64,000 bases of DNA from JAOABV01 sp039801465. Its GTDB lineage: Bacteria; Hydrothermota; Tepidihabitantia; Tepidihabitantales; CAIPLT01. Location: assembly GCA_039801465.1 (NCBI GenBank), contig JBDRUT010000004.1, positions 1 through 64,000 on the forward strand, given 5' to 3'. The notes beneath the pieces were generated by a model that saw only the letters and a list, made by a program, of their open reading frames with translations, searched no databases and was not told where the DNA came from. Below are positions 54,933 through 62,680 of the stretch, piece by piece; the first letter of the stretch is position 1, and the number at the start of each line of letters is the position of its first letter. Position numbers and translations under genes: made by a program.

Positions 54933-57502
54933 AAGGACGTCTTGAGCCAAATACAATTATATTAGCAGGATTACTCCATGATATAGGAAAAGCATTTATA
55001 GGTGACGACGCAACCATAGATGATGAATTAAGAAACATTAAATTGAAGGGGCATCCACATGCAAAAGCAAGTGCCCATTTAATAAAGTTATATAAAGATA
55101 AATTTAAAGAATATAGTAATTTAATAGATATGGTATTATATCATGGTGAACCCCGCAAGGAAAAACATAAAAACTTAAATAGGGAAGATGTGTTCAAAAT
55201 ATATGCAATGATAATAGCGGTGTCGGATCATTTGTCTGCTAAAGAGCGAATAGAGGAGGAAGAAGATCTAAATAAAGAAAAAAAGGATAGATTTAAATAT
55301 CCATTTGTATCTGTCTTTAATGAAATAAATCTTGGACTTGCCAACATTAAATCAAAACAGGCATATGATATAAATATTCTGTGCGATGAAAAAGGAATAT
55401 CGTTTAAAGATATATTATTCCCAACTTTAAAATATCCTGAATATAAAATAGCAAAAGAAAATAAAGAAAAAGAAGAAGAAAAAGAAAAAAAAGAAAAATA
55501 TGAAAAAATTTGGAAAACCCTTAATGAAGAATTTAAAAATATTACGGATGATGATTATTTAAGTATATTTTATATATTATATAAAACAATTTGGGCAGTA
55601 CCTTCCGCTACTCCAAGGGGAGAAAATATACATCCAGATATTTCTTTATTTGACCACTCAAGGGTATCAGCAGCAATTGCTTTATGTCTATATAATAATA
55701 CTACTGCATTTAAGGATATAGAAACAATATTAAATGATTTAAAACAACATAGAAAATACATAAAGAACAACCCACAAAATGAAAATGAGAGAAATAAGTT
55801 TAACGATATAGAAAAAAGACTATCCGAAAGTAAATATTTTATATTGCTTTCTGCCGATATGTTTGGTATTCAGGATTTTGTTTACACGCCTTCGAATGAA
55901 CCAGGAACTTCTAAACGTTTACGCGGAAGGTCATGTTATGTTTCATTATTAACTGATATTATTGCAAGATATATTGTATATGAATTAGAACTTTCTTTTG
56001 TAAATATTCTTTATTGTAGTAGTGGCGAATTTCAGATTTTGTTACCAAATACAAAAGAATGTAAAGACAAACTTAACGTAATTCTTGACGAGATTAATGA
56101 GCTAATGTTTATATGGACAAATGGCAAATTGGGTTTTGTTTTTGCTGATACCGAAGTTTCTCCATTAGACTTTACAAATTGGGATGATGTATTAAAAAGA
56201 GTAGATAATAAAATGAATGCTCTAAAAAAACAGAAACTAAAAAATTTATTACAACAAGAAGAAAAAAGAAAAAGGATTTTATCGCCCCAAGAAAAAATTA
56301 AAGGGAAAAAAGATATTTGCCAATCCTGTGGCAATACAATTCCATATGACAAAGAAGATAAAATATGCGATTTATGTGAGATCTTTGAACAAATTGGTAA
56401 AAAATTACCATATACAAAAGCAATTATTCTACACCAAGGAAACGGCGAAATATCTAAGAATAATGAAGGAATAGAAGTATATAAAATTAATTTTGGCAAA
56501 TTTGTCAAAGCATATTTAGTAATAGACAATCGAAAAGACCAAACACCTCCATCCTTTAAAACTTCAGGTGAAATTAAACATCTCGAATATTATACTTTAA
56601 ATAGTACCGATAATTTTATCAATGCCGCAACTTTTGAAAACGCATCTGCTTCTTATGGTTTTAAATTTATTGGTAACGCAGTTGCACGCGATAAAGAAAA
56701 TGGTCAAGTATTAGAATTTGAAAAGATTGCGAGTATAAGTGAGGGTGCGAAAAAGTTAGGGATTTTGAAATTGGATGTTGATTTAACAAAACTAATATTC
56801 CAGATTGGACTTTCAGCAAAAGAAGATTCAGACCGCACAATTTCTCGAATCGCAACTTTAAGCCGAATGCTGGAACTTTTCTTTTCCGGATATATTAATA
56901 CAATATGTAATGAAAAAGATTTTAAGGATAAGGTGTATATTGTCTATTCTGGTGGTGATGATTTATTTATTGTTGGACCGTGGAGTTTGATTCCTAAGTT
57001 GGCGCAAAAAATTTACGATGATTTTAAAGAATATACTTGCAATAATGAAGACATCTCATTGTCTGGTGGTATTTTTATTTGTGATGCCAAATTTCCTGTA
57101 AAACGATTTGCCTATTTAGTTAACGACGAATTAAGAAAATCAAAAGAGAATGGCAGAGACCGAATTACTATGTTTGGCGAAACCGTTCCTTGGACAAAAA
57201 CCACGGATGGTAAAATATCATTTAAAGAGTTAATGGATTTCTCTGAAGATTTAACTAAATACTTACAAGAAAGAAAAATCTCACGGGGATTTTTACACCA
57301 TTTATTAAGAATAAACAAACTTTGCGTGGAAGGTTCTTACCAATATTTTCCATATTTAGTTTGGCAGATAACAAGAAATATTAAAGATATAGATGTTAAA
57401 GAAGCATTATATAAAAAATTTATTACTGATACTGAAGGTAAAAACTGGGTTGCCAATTTAAAAATCCCAGTATGCTATGCCTTGTTAAAATCAAGGAGGT
57501 AA
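54929..57502 (+). CDS. csm1: Type III-A CRISPR protein Cas10/Csm1
   Basis: Large subunit of the Csm interference complex. Seen: N-terminal HD nuclease motif HDIGK (His17, Asp18) with a downstream HPHAKASAH and LYHGEP, a zinc ribbon (Cys464, 467, 480, 483), and the palm-polymerase motif GGDD (675-678). HD suggests target-activated ssDNA cleavage, and GGDD suggests synthesis of cyclic oligoadenylate second messengers; both look intact. The length of 857 aa is large-normal. It overlaps cas6 and precedes csm2 with 3 bp. Confidence 0.95.
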   Translation: MKGRLEPNTIILAGLLHDIGKAFIGDDATIDDELRNIKLKGHPHAKASAHLIKLYKDKFKEYSNLIDMVLYHGEPRKEKHKNLNREDVFKIYAMIIAVSDHLSAKERIEEEEDLNKEKKDRFKYPFVSVFNEINLGLANIKSKQAYDINILCDEKGISFKDILFPTLKYPEYKIAKENKEKEEEKEKKEKYEKIWKTLNEEFKNITDDDYLSIFYILYKTIWAVPSATPRGENIHPDISLFDHSRVSAAIALCLYNNTTAFKDIETILNDLKQHRKYIKNNPQNENERNKFNDIEKRLSESKYFILLSADMFGIQDFVYTPSNEPGTSKRLRGRSCYVSLLTDIIARYIVYELELSFVNILYCSSGEFQILLPNTKECKDKLNVILDEINELMFIWTNGKLGFVFADTEVSPLDFTNWDDVLKRVDNKMNALKKQKLKNLLQQEEKRKRILSPQEKIKGKKDICQSCGNTIPYDKEDKICDLCEIFEQIGKKLPYTKAIILHQGNGEISKNNEGIEVYKINFGKFVKAYLVIDNRKDQTPPSFKTSGEIKHLEYYTLNSTDNFINAATFENASASYGFKFIGNAVARDKENGQVLEFEKIASISEGAKKLGILKLDVDLTKLIFQIGLSAKEDSDRTISRIATLSRMLELFFSGYINTICNEKDFKDKVYIVYSGGDDLFIVGPWSLIPKLAQKIYDDFKEYTCNNEDISLSGGIFICDAKFPVKRFAYLVNDELRKSKENGRDRITMFGETVPWTKTTDGKISFKELMDFSEDLTKYLQERKISRGFLHHLLRINKLCVEGSYQYFPYLVWQITRNIKDIDVKEALYKKFITDTEGKNWVANLKIPVCYALLKSRR

Positions 57503-57505
57503 ATA

Positions 57506-57949
57506 ATGTACAAAAAAGAAGAAGAGCCGAAGCAAAAGAGCAAAACAGAAGATTTTGCAGAACAAATCAAAAAGTTTTCTGATTTAACAGAAAAATCCTT
57601 AAAACCAGAAGAATACGCAAAACCAGATGGCTGGGCAGAATCAATCGCTAAAGAGCAAAAAGATAAAATAAAAACTGCGCAACTTCGTAAATTCTTTAAT
57701 AAAATCAAATCACTTCAACGAAATAAATCAGATATCAAAACTATCAAACTCGAACTAATTAAACTGATACCACAACTTGCTTTTGCTAAAGGTAGAAATG
57801 TAATTAGCAAAGACTTTTATGACCTGCTTATGGCTTGTATTTGGGGAAACAATACCTGTCGGATAAAAAGTAAAGAAGAATTTGATAATTTTGTCTCTTT
57901 TTTGGAGGCAATAGTTGCTTATCATAAATTTCATTCTAAAGGAGAATAA
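57506..57949 (+). CDS. csm2: Type III-A CRISPR small subunit Csm2
   Basis: Small helical filament subunit of the Csm complex. Seen: a charged N-terminus rich in Lys/Glu (1-60), then the conserved core TAQLRKFFNKIKSLQ, LIKLIPQLAFAKGR, ISKDFYDLLMACI, FDNFVSFLEAIVAYHKFH. The length of 147 aa is typical. Good GGAGG upstream. Placement between csm1 and csm3 is canonical. Confidence 0.93.
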   Translation: MYKKEEEPKQKSKTEDFAEQIKKFSDLTEKSLKPEEYAKPDGWAESIAKEQKDKIKTAQLRKFFNKIKSLQRNKSDIKTIKLELIKLIPQLAFAKGRNVISKDFYDLLMACIWGNNTCRIKSKEEFDNFVSFLEAIVAYHKFHSKGE

Positions 57950-57950
57950 A

Positions 57951-58778
57951 ATGAGCGAGAATAAAAATGAATATAAGTTTTCAGGAAAGTATATCATAAA
58001 ATTTAACCTGAGAGTATTAACTGGTCTTCATATTGGTGGTACTTCAGAAGGTATTGAGATCGGCGGAATTGATAATCCTGTTATAAAAGACCCAATTTCA
58101 GGTTTACCTTATATACCTGGTTCTTCATTAAAAGGAAAATTAAGAAGTTTATTAGAATGGGCGCATGACAAAGTAACACTTAATGATAAAGGAAAAGCAC
58201 CATCGCACAGTTGTAAAAATAAAGATGAAATTCAAAACTGTGCAATTTGTCGTATCTTTGGCACATCTGCAAGTGAAGATTTTGGTGAACCAACAAGATT
58301 AACAATAAGAGATTCTTATCCATCAGAAGAAACTATCAACAACTGGAAACAGAATTTGGGTGAAGGAATTTATACAGAGATGAAAAGTGAAAACACCATT
58401 GATCGAATTACTGCAATGGCAACTCCAAGAACATTAGAACGGGTTCCAAAAGATTCAATCTTTGAAGTAGAGATGATATATGATGTCTATAAACAAGATG
58501 ATGTTAAGTTTCTTAAAGACTTATTTCAGGCGATGCAAATTTTAGAAGATAGTTTTTTGGGTGGAAGCGGTTCAAGAGGAAGCGGAAAAGTGAAATTTGA
58601 GAATCCACAAATTACTTTTAGAAGCAAAGAAAACTACTACTGTAATGAAAATGGACAAGAAGATTCAATCGAACTTAAAGATATCAAACCCGATGATTCT
58701 ATTCCAAAACAACTTTATGATAAATTTGGTGCGATAAACTGGATTTTGGAAGTAACATCTGAACAGAACAATAAATGA
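57951..58778 (+). CDS. csm3: Type III-A CRISPR backbone RAMP Csm3
   Basis: Backbone subunit that binds crRNA and cuts target RNA at 6-nt intervals. Seen: LRVLTGLHIGGTSEGIEIGGIDNPVIKDP with the catalytic Asp41 in GIDNPV, YIPGSSLKGKLRSLLEWA, ICRIFGTSASEDFGEPTRL, and GSGSRGSGKVKF near the C-terminus. I start at ATG 57951 (AAAGGAGA upstream) rather than 57915, which overlaps csm2 without a site. It has 275 aa, normal. It overlaps csm4 by 4 bp. Confidence 0.94.
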   Translation: MSENKNEYKFSGKYIIKFNLRVLTGLHIGGTSEGIEIGGIDNPVIKDPISGLPYIPGSSLKGKLRSLLEWAHDKVTLNDKGKAPSHSCKNKDEIQNCAICRIFGTSASEDFGEPTRLTIRDSYPSEETINNWKQNLGEGIYTEMKSENTIDRITAMATPRTLERVPKDSIFEVEMIYDVYKQDDVKFLKDLFQAMQILEDSFLGGSGSRGSGKVKFENPQITFRSKENYYCNENGQEDSIELKDIKPDDSIPKQLYDKFGAINWILEVTSEQNNK

Positions 58779-59905
58779 ATACCTATCGCATTCGTTTAAC
58801 GCCAAAAAGTATCATTGAAAAATTTCCGTCATCAGAAACTATCTTTGGCGCAATTTGTTGGGGTATCCATCATCTTTATAATGACATTGACCTTCAAGAA
58901 AAATTGGCAAAGTTTGATGAATGGGACAAAAGATTCATTATTTCTTCGTCTTTTCCTTTATTGAAATCGAGAGATAAGGATATCTGTTGTTATCCCAAAC
59001 CAATTCTTGCCGAACCAGATGTAAAAGCACTGGAAAATATCGCCAAAGACAATATAACTTTAAATATTACAAAGTCGCCCGTGAAAATTGAAGATGAAGA
59101 TTTAAAATTTCAGTATTCTAAACGGGTAGAATTTAGCAGGTATAAAGAATTCCATAATATCGAATACTTATCAGAAAGTCTGTTTCAACGACTGGTAAAT
59201 TGTGGGAGTTATGAAGATAATATAAATATATATAAGGATTATGTAAATTCAAGATTACTGGCTATCTCCGATAAAATTCTTCTTACTAAGGATGAATATA
59301 ATAATATCAACAACAATCAATTAATTATATCAAGAGTTACTGCTCGAAATAAGATTGACCGAATAAGTTTTGCAACTGTGCCTGGTGGCGAAATCTATTA
59401 TCAACAAGAAATGTATCTTAATCCCAATGTGTGTGAACTCTATTTCTTACTGATGACCGAGGACATAGAGTTTTTTAAACCAATCTTTCGTTGGCTTGAA
59501 GATACGGGCATTGGCGGTAACCGAACAGTTGGCAGGGGTTTTTATAAAATAACAATCCAAGGCGAAGTTAATTTGCCTAATGATAAGAACGCAAAAACAT
59601 TCCTCGCATTAGCAAAATTTTTACCAAAGGAGAATGAAATAGAATGGCAAAGTGATAACAATTTTTATGACCTATTAGTTTATCAACCGAGATTAGATAC
59701 GATGTTTTTCAAAGGCGGGCAATTTATTAAAGATAGTGTTACTTATATTAAAGAAGGTTCGGTTTTAGAAGCAAAGGAACGTAAATCCTATTATGGTATG
59801 TTACGACCGTCAATTGAAATTCAAAAGCAGAAAATTTACCAATATGGTTTAACAATTCCAATATTTATAAAATTAGGAGATAATGCCAATGAAACTAAAA
59901 ATTAA
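58775..59905 (+). CDS. csm4: Type III-A CRISPR RAMP Csm4
   Basis: Caps the crRNA 5' end and docks Csm1. Seen: N-terminal RIRLTPKSIIEKFPSSETIFGAICWGIHHLY, the central NKIDRISFATVPGGEIYYQQEMYL, and GIGGNRTVGRGFYKITIQG, the Gly-rich loop of RAMPs. The length of 376 aa fits. It overlaps csm3 and csm5, so translation is coupled throughout the csm operon. Confidence 0.93.
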   Translation: MNTYRIRLTPKSIIEKFPSSETIFGAICWGIHHLYNDIDLQEKLAKFDEWDKRFIISSSFPLLKSRDKDICCYPKPILAEPDVKALENIAKDNITLNITKSPVKIEDEDLKFQYSKRVEFSRYKEFHNIEYLSESLFQRLVNCGSYEDNINIYKDYVNSRLLAISDKILLTKDEYNNINNNQLIISRVTARNKIDRISFATVPGGEIYYQQEMYLNPNVCELYFLLMTEDIEFFKPIFRWLEDTGIGGNRTVGRGFYKITIQGEVNLPNDKNAKTFLALAKFLPKENEIEWQSDNNFYDLLVYQPRLDTMFFKGGQFIKDSVTYIKEGSVLEAKERKSYYGMLRPSIEIQKQKIYQYGLTIPIFIKLGDNANETKN

Positions 59906-61190
59906 AATACTTTCTCCAGTTAATATCGGGTCTGGAGAAACAAAGACTAAAATAGATTACATTATTGAAAACGGCAAAGTACATTTTATAAATGAAGATT
60001 TGTTTAATGATTTAATTTGCCAAGATAAACTTGACAAACAATTTATTAATTGGATTCAGAATGGCGGGAATGATATATCACAATTTTTAGTGAAATATCC
60101 GGCAGTCAAAGAAAAGATTATCACCAATCCCCTTTATTCATTACCAGTAAAAGAGACACCTAAAAATGAAGTGCATCTACACATTAAAGATTCAAAAAAC
60201 AATTTCTATATACCTGGCAGTTCAATAAAAGGAGCAATTAGAACTGCTTTGTTATATAATGCCCTAAAAAATACTAAACTTGACCGTAACATTTTTGAAG
60301 GAATTCTAAAAGTTGACCTGAAAAAAAGAGGTAACCAAGTAGCGATGGAATTAGAAAAATTAATGTTTCGTGCTGGTGTCCGAAAGAATGACAGGGTTAT
60401 TTACAATGATGCCAAATACGATTTATTACGATTTATTCATATTTCCGATGCTTTTCCGATTTCTGCAGAATATTCAATATTACCAATAATCACATACTCT
60501 GATGATGACAAAGAAATAATTAGAATTTATGCGGAAGTCATCGAACGAGGCGAGTTTATATGTGATTTTAATATTGATGTTTCAACATTACTTAAACTAA
60601 AAAATTCTAATGAAGAAAATGAATGGATTGGTTTTAAAGAAAAATTTAAAAGGGTTTTTGGTGTTGATTTATCATCAATTTCAGAGAAAAACTATGAAGA
60701 AACTAAAAATTTAATAATTAAAAACATCTTAAAAAAATGTGAAACATTCTCTAATGATGTCAAAGATACCCAAAGTAAATTAAAGATATCGTATAATCAA
60801 ATACCAATATCTGAAGGTGTAATTAATATTGGATTAGGTGGCGGTTATCGTAAAAAAACAGTTGGTACAATAATTGAATCCTACACTGATATCTTTAAGA
60901 AATTACGCCTGAAGTTCGAATTGGGCAAATTAAGATATAAAGTCTTATGTAAAAAATGTAATAAAAAATTTGGAACTTTTGAAGGTTCTAAAACAAAGAA
61001 TTTTCTCAAAATGCCCAAATTTAAAATTATTAAGTATGAAGATTGTCCAAAAGCAGAACCTGATCAAAAAAAGCACATTTTAATTAAAAAACCCATTGAA
61101 ACCATTTCACCATTTCCAAAAACGACAGAGATTGTTGTGAAGGATGATAATACCACAAGTCATATGGGGTGGGTAAAATTAGAAAAATAA
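59883..61190 (+). CDS. csm5: Type III-A CRISPR RAMP Csm5
   Basis: Outer RAMP near the crRNA 3' end. Seen: KIKILSPVNIGSGETKTKIDYIIENGKVHF, FYIPGSSIKGAIRTALLYNAL, and a late GLGGGYRKKTVGTI. The length of 435 aa is typical. A second ATG at 59889 gives a better spacing to AGGAG (59875-59879) and may be the real start (MKLKIKIL). It ends 18 bp before a promoter that drives a separate RNA, so the csm operon probably ends here. Confidence 0.92.
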   Translation: MPMKLKIKILSPVNIGSGETKTKIDYIIENGKVHFINEDLFNDLICQDKLDKQFINWIQNGGNDISQFLVKYPAVKEKIITNPLYSLPVKETPKNEVHLHIKDSKNNFYIPGSSIKGAIRTALLYNALKNTKLDRNIFEGILKVDLKKRGNQVAMELEKLMFRAGVRKNDRVIYNDAKYDLLRFIHISDAFPISAEYSILPIITYSDDDKEIIRIYAEVIERGEFICDFNIDVSTLLKLKNSNEENEWIGFKEKFKRVFGVDLSSISEKNYEETKNLIIKNILKKCETFSNDVKDTQSKLKISYNQIPISEGVINIGLGGGYRKKTVGTIIESYTDIFKKLRLKFELGKLRYKVLCKKCNKKFGTFEGSKTKNFLKMPKFKIIKYEDCPKAEPDQKKHILIKKPIETISPFPKTTEIVVKDDNTTSHMGWVKLEK

Positions 61191-61207
61191 AATATTTAAA
61201 TTCACTG

Positions 61208-61235
61208 TTGACATTTTTTGAATTTTTGCTAAAAT
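61208..61235 (+). promoter_or_regulatory. Strong promoter of a small RNA between csm5 and cas1
   Basis: TTGACA (61208-61213), 16-bp spacer, TAAAAT (61230-61235, five of six). It would start a transcript near 61242, right before the structured segment below. Confidence 0.8.
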
Positions 61236-61241
61236 GCTATA

Positions 61242-61350
61242 TTATGAAAAATTACTTAAATACATATTTTTTATATTGCAGCCGCCAGTGGTGGAATCTC
61301 CCGCGGTTACAGGGAGATTGTTGCCTTTTGGGGCTGATTAAGTAATTTTT
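61242..61350 (+). ncRNA. Putative structured small RNA, ~110 nt
   Basis: The segment is closed by a perfect 13-bp stem: AAAAATTACTTAA (61247-61259) with TTAAGTAATTTTT (61338-61350), whose 3' arm ends in a T-run like a Rho-independent terminator. Inside are CAGCC/GGCTG (61279-61283 with 61332-61336), AATCTCCC/GGGAGATT (61295-61302 with 61312-61319; 9-nt loop) and a possible small CCGCC/GGTGG hairpin. A promoter lies just upstream. A 33-codon frame from ATG 61244 exists but lacks a ribosome binding site. No known RNA family was recognised. Confidence 0.7.
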
Positions 61351-61562
61351 CTTATTTTCCCCTTTAACAAATCAGCAACAAAACAAATTCTCTAAACCTT
61401 AATCAGGTTTATACCCCAATTAATTAAAATCTCCCTTTAACCCAGTATCCGTTGATTTCTGACATCCATAAAGGCTAAAGGCAAGGATGTTAGAGTCAAA
61501 AGATACTGTTTTGCTCTTTGACAATCTGGATAAAAAAATCTAAAAGATAGGAGGTGATTTGT
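61351..61562 (+). promoter_or_regulatory. Long hairpin leader before the first tiny ORF
   Basis: CAGTATC (61443-61449) pairs with GATACTG (61502-61508), TTGA with TCAA, TCT with AGA and ACATCC (61462-61467) with GGATGT (61485-61490), around a 17-nt loop. The ACATCC/GGATGT pair repeats the loop pairing of the leader at 62393-62463. AGGAGGTG (61549-61556) then precedes ATG 61563. Confidence 0.55.
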
Positions 61563-61670
61563 ATGAATATCTTAAAAGCAATCGCAATAACTATTGCAAT
61601 GATTGTAGCTGAAGAAGCTGCTAGATCATTAGCAAAAGAAATTTTTGCGACTGAACAAGATGACGATTAA
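61563..61670 (+). CDS. Tiny ORF 1: 35-aa amphipathic peptide
   Basis: ATG six bases after AGGAGGTG. The product starts NILKAIAITIAMIVAEEAA and ends in an acidic tail (EQDDD): a hydrophobic/amphipathic helix of about 16 residues, then a charged end. It resembles tiny ORF 2 in pattern (KAI, small and branched residues, A-x-E-A, then K/R, E, F and an Asp tail), so they are probably paralogues. Too short for a normal enzyme; membrane-associated or self-assembling peptide is likely. Function unknown. Confidence 0.65.
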   Translation: MNILKAIAITIAMIVAEEAARSLAKEIFATEQDDD

Positions 61671-61739
61671 CCCTACGGTCCCGCGTTGATGTTAATCGCG
61701 ATGTTTATCCTTGGAGGTGATGATATGACAAAAGCATAA
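61671..61739 (+). other. Minimal ORF MTKA with perfect ribosome binding site
   Basis: A CGCG hairpin (61682-61685 with 61697-61700) is followed by GGAGGTGA (61713-61720) and ATG ACA AAA GCA TAA (61725-61739). The tetrapeptide has a near-optimal Shine-Dalgarno and resembles the other units with the body of the ORF deleted. It may be a remnant or a regulatory mini-ORF. Confidence 0.45.
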
Positions 61740-61751
61740 ACATAAAAAAAA

Positions 61752-61806
61752 CGGCGGCACCTACGCCGAAGAAGGTAAAAAAGGGAAATCTTGGTGCCGG
61801 GTTTCC
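61752..61806 (+). promoter_or_regulatory. Kissing-loop leader E1 (before tiny ORF 2)
   Basis: Hairpin A: CGGCG/CGCCG (61752-61756, 61764-61768), loop GCACCTA. Hairpin B: GGAAATC/GGTTTCC (61784-61790, 61800-61806), loop TTGGTGCCG. GCACC (61757-61761) of loop A pairs with GGTGC (61793-61797) of loop B. The Shine-Dalgarno AGAAAGGAG follows about 8 nt later. Confidence 0.75.
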
Positions 61807-61826
61807 TATTTTAGAAAGGAGACATT

Positions 61827-61949
61827 ATGTCTTTAACTAAAGCTATTGTTGTAGCAGTAGGTTCAATTTTAGCGACTGAAGCAATTAAAAAAGGTTACGA
61901 ATACGTGTTCGAATCTTATGATGACAGTGAATCCGAAGACAGCGATTAA
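61827..61949 (+). CDS. Tiny ORF 2: 40-aa amphipathic peptide
   Basis: ATG 61827 after AGAAAGGAG. The product starts SLTKAIVVAVGSILATEAIKK, then an aromatic segment (GYEYVFESY) and a very acidic tail (DDSESEDSD). The hydrophobic half parallels tiny ORF 1. Peptides of this shape can act on membranes or self-associate; the acidic tail argues against a classical cationic toxin. Function unknown. Confidence 0.68.
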   Translation: MSLTKAIVVAVGSILATEAIKKGYEYVFESYDDSESEDSD

Positions 61950-61989
61950 TCAAAGTACCCGATGAAACTGAACTTCTCAATTAAGTATG

Positions 61990-62042
61990 GGCGCCACCGA
62001 GCCGAAGACGGTCAATTTAATAACTGGGTGGCAGTTATTAAA
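61990..62042 (+). promoter_or_regulatory. Kissing-loop leader E2 (before tiny ORF 3)
   Basis: Hairpin A: GGC/GCC (61990-61992, 62001-62003), loop GCCACCGA. Hairpin B: a perfect 10-bp stem TTTAATAACT/AGTTATTAAA (62016-62025, 62033-62042), loop GGGTGGC. GCCACC (61993-61998) pairs with GGTGGC (62027-62032) over 6 bp. The B stem touches the Shine-Dalgarno AGAAAGG. Confidence 0.8.
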
Positions 62043-62054
62043 GAAAGGTTTTAT

Positions 62055-62156
62055 ATGGTAATTTTAATTGAATTAATTAAAAAAGTCATTACCGAAATCA
62101 CAAAATACTTAGTTACAGTGTTAATAAAAGAAGTTATCGAAACCGCGACTGTTTAA
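62055..62156 (+). CDS. Tiny ORF 3: 33-aa amphipathic helix peptide
   Basis: ATG 62055 lies six bases after AGAAAGG (62042-62048). An in-frame upstream ATG (61962) would add 31 residues read through the leader, but it has no ribosome binding site, so I prefer 62055. The product is almost pure amphipathic helix: VILIELIKKVITEITKYLV then TVLIKEVIETATV, with Ile/Leu/Val on one face and Lys/Glu on the other. Unlike its neighbours it lacks a charged tail. Function unknown. Confidence 0.65.
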   Translation: MVILIELIKKVITEITKYLVTVLIKEVIETATV

Positions 62157-62174
62157 TGCTTAATATCTAAAAAA

Positions 62175-62231
62175 CGGCGACACCAGTGCCGATGAAAAGT
62201 AAACGAAATGTTAACTGGTGTAAGACATTTC
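62175..62231 (+). promoter_or_regulatory. Kissing-loop leader E3 (before tiny ORF 4)
   Basis: Hairpin A: CGGC/GCCG (62175-62178, 62188-62191), loop GACACCAGT. Hairpin B: GAAATGT/ACATTTC (62205-62211, 62225-62231), loop of 13 nt. ACACCAGT (62180-62187) pairs with ACTGGTGT (62214-62221) over 8 bp, the longest kissing helix. AGAAAGGA follows directly. Confidence 0.82.
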
Positions 62232-62244
62232 AGAAAGGAAAAAT

Positions 62245-62361
62245 ATGTTATTATTTATATCTGAAACATTAAAAACTGCTGGTAAAATAATAATTACGAA
62301 AGCGATTACGGATTTAATTATGGATTTATTGGATGATGATAAAGTCAAAGCCGATGACTAA
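62245..62361 (+). CDS. Tiny ORF 4: 38-aa amphipathic peptide
   Basis: ATG 62245 after AGAAAGGA. The product reads LLFISETLKTAGKIIITKA, then ITDLIMDLLDDDKVKADD: a hydrophobic N-terminal half, a second short helix and an acidic Asp-rich end. The layout (LK..., small/aliphatic residues, Asp tail) is like tiny ORFs 1 and 2. No known family. Confidence 0.65.
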   Translation: MLLFISETLKTAGKIIITKAITDLIMDLLDDDKVKADD

Positions 62362-62392
62362 AAACAAAGAGCGAAAGCCTACGATAAAAATG

Positions 62393-62463
62393 GGCGTATA
62401 TCGCCATGGCAACATCCCGCCATAGAGAAAAAACCGGCAGTGTGAAGGATGTTAAGCACTGCC
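62393..62463 (+). promoter_or_regulatory. Kissing-loop leader E4 (before tiny ORF 5)
   Basis: An extra GGCG-TATAT-CGCC hairpin (62393-62405) comes first. Hairpin A: ATGGC/GCCAT (62406-62410, 62419-62423), loop AACATCCC. Hairpin B: GGCAGTG/CACTGCC (62436-62442, 62457-62463), 14-nt loop. AACATCC (62411-62417) pairs with GGATGTT (62447-62453) over 7 bp: a compensated change from the CACC/GGTG core of the other leaders. Confidence 0.82.
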
Positions 62464-62476
62464 TAAGGATAAAATT

Positions 62477-62602
62477 ATGTTAGGAGATATTTTAAAAATA
62501 ATTGTTGAAACCACTGGCACTTATTTATCAAAAAAAGCCGGTGAAGCAGTAAAAAGAGCGATTGACGATAGAAAAAAGAAGACAGAAAAAAAGAAGAGAT
62601 AA
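62477..62602 (+). CDS. Tiny ORF 5: 41-aa amphipathic peptide with basic tail
   Basis: ATG 62477 after AAGGA. The product starts LGDILKIIVETTGTYLSKKAG, then EAVKRAIDD and a strongly basic tail (RKKKTEKKKR). The hydrophobic/amphipathic front resembles ORFs 1, 2 and 4, but the tail is cationic rather than acidic. A basic tail could bind nucleic acid or membrane; function unknown. Confidence 0.65.
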   Translation: MLGDILKIIVETTGTYLSKKAGEAVKRAIDDRKKKTEKKKR

Positions 62603-62614
62603 ATAGCATCTCAC

Positions 62615-62665
62615 GGTGTCACCGACCTTAAAAATAAAATGAGAAATCACGGTGACTGATTTCTC
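62615..62665 (+). promoter_or_regulatory. Kissing-loop leader E5 (before tiny ORF 6)
   Basis: Hairpin A: short GGT/ACC (62615-62617, 62625-62627), loop GTCACCG. Hairpin B: GAGAAATCA/TGATTTCTC (62641-62649, 62657-62665), loop CGGTGAC. The two 7-nt loops are exact complements (62618-62624 with 62650-62656). AAAAGGAAAAAAG then leads to ATG 62681. Confidence 0.82.
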
Positions 62666-62680
62666 AAAAGGAAAAAAGAA

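Noticed and set aside
61244..61345. 33-codon ORF inside the small RNA
   Set aside because: No ribosome binding site, and the segment is better explained by the perfect 13-bp terminal stem.
61962..62054. Upstream extension of tiny ORF 3
   Set aside because: ATG 61962 lacks a Shine-Dalgarno and the extension runs through the leader hairpins; all sister ORFs start right after the leader.
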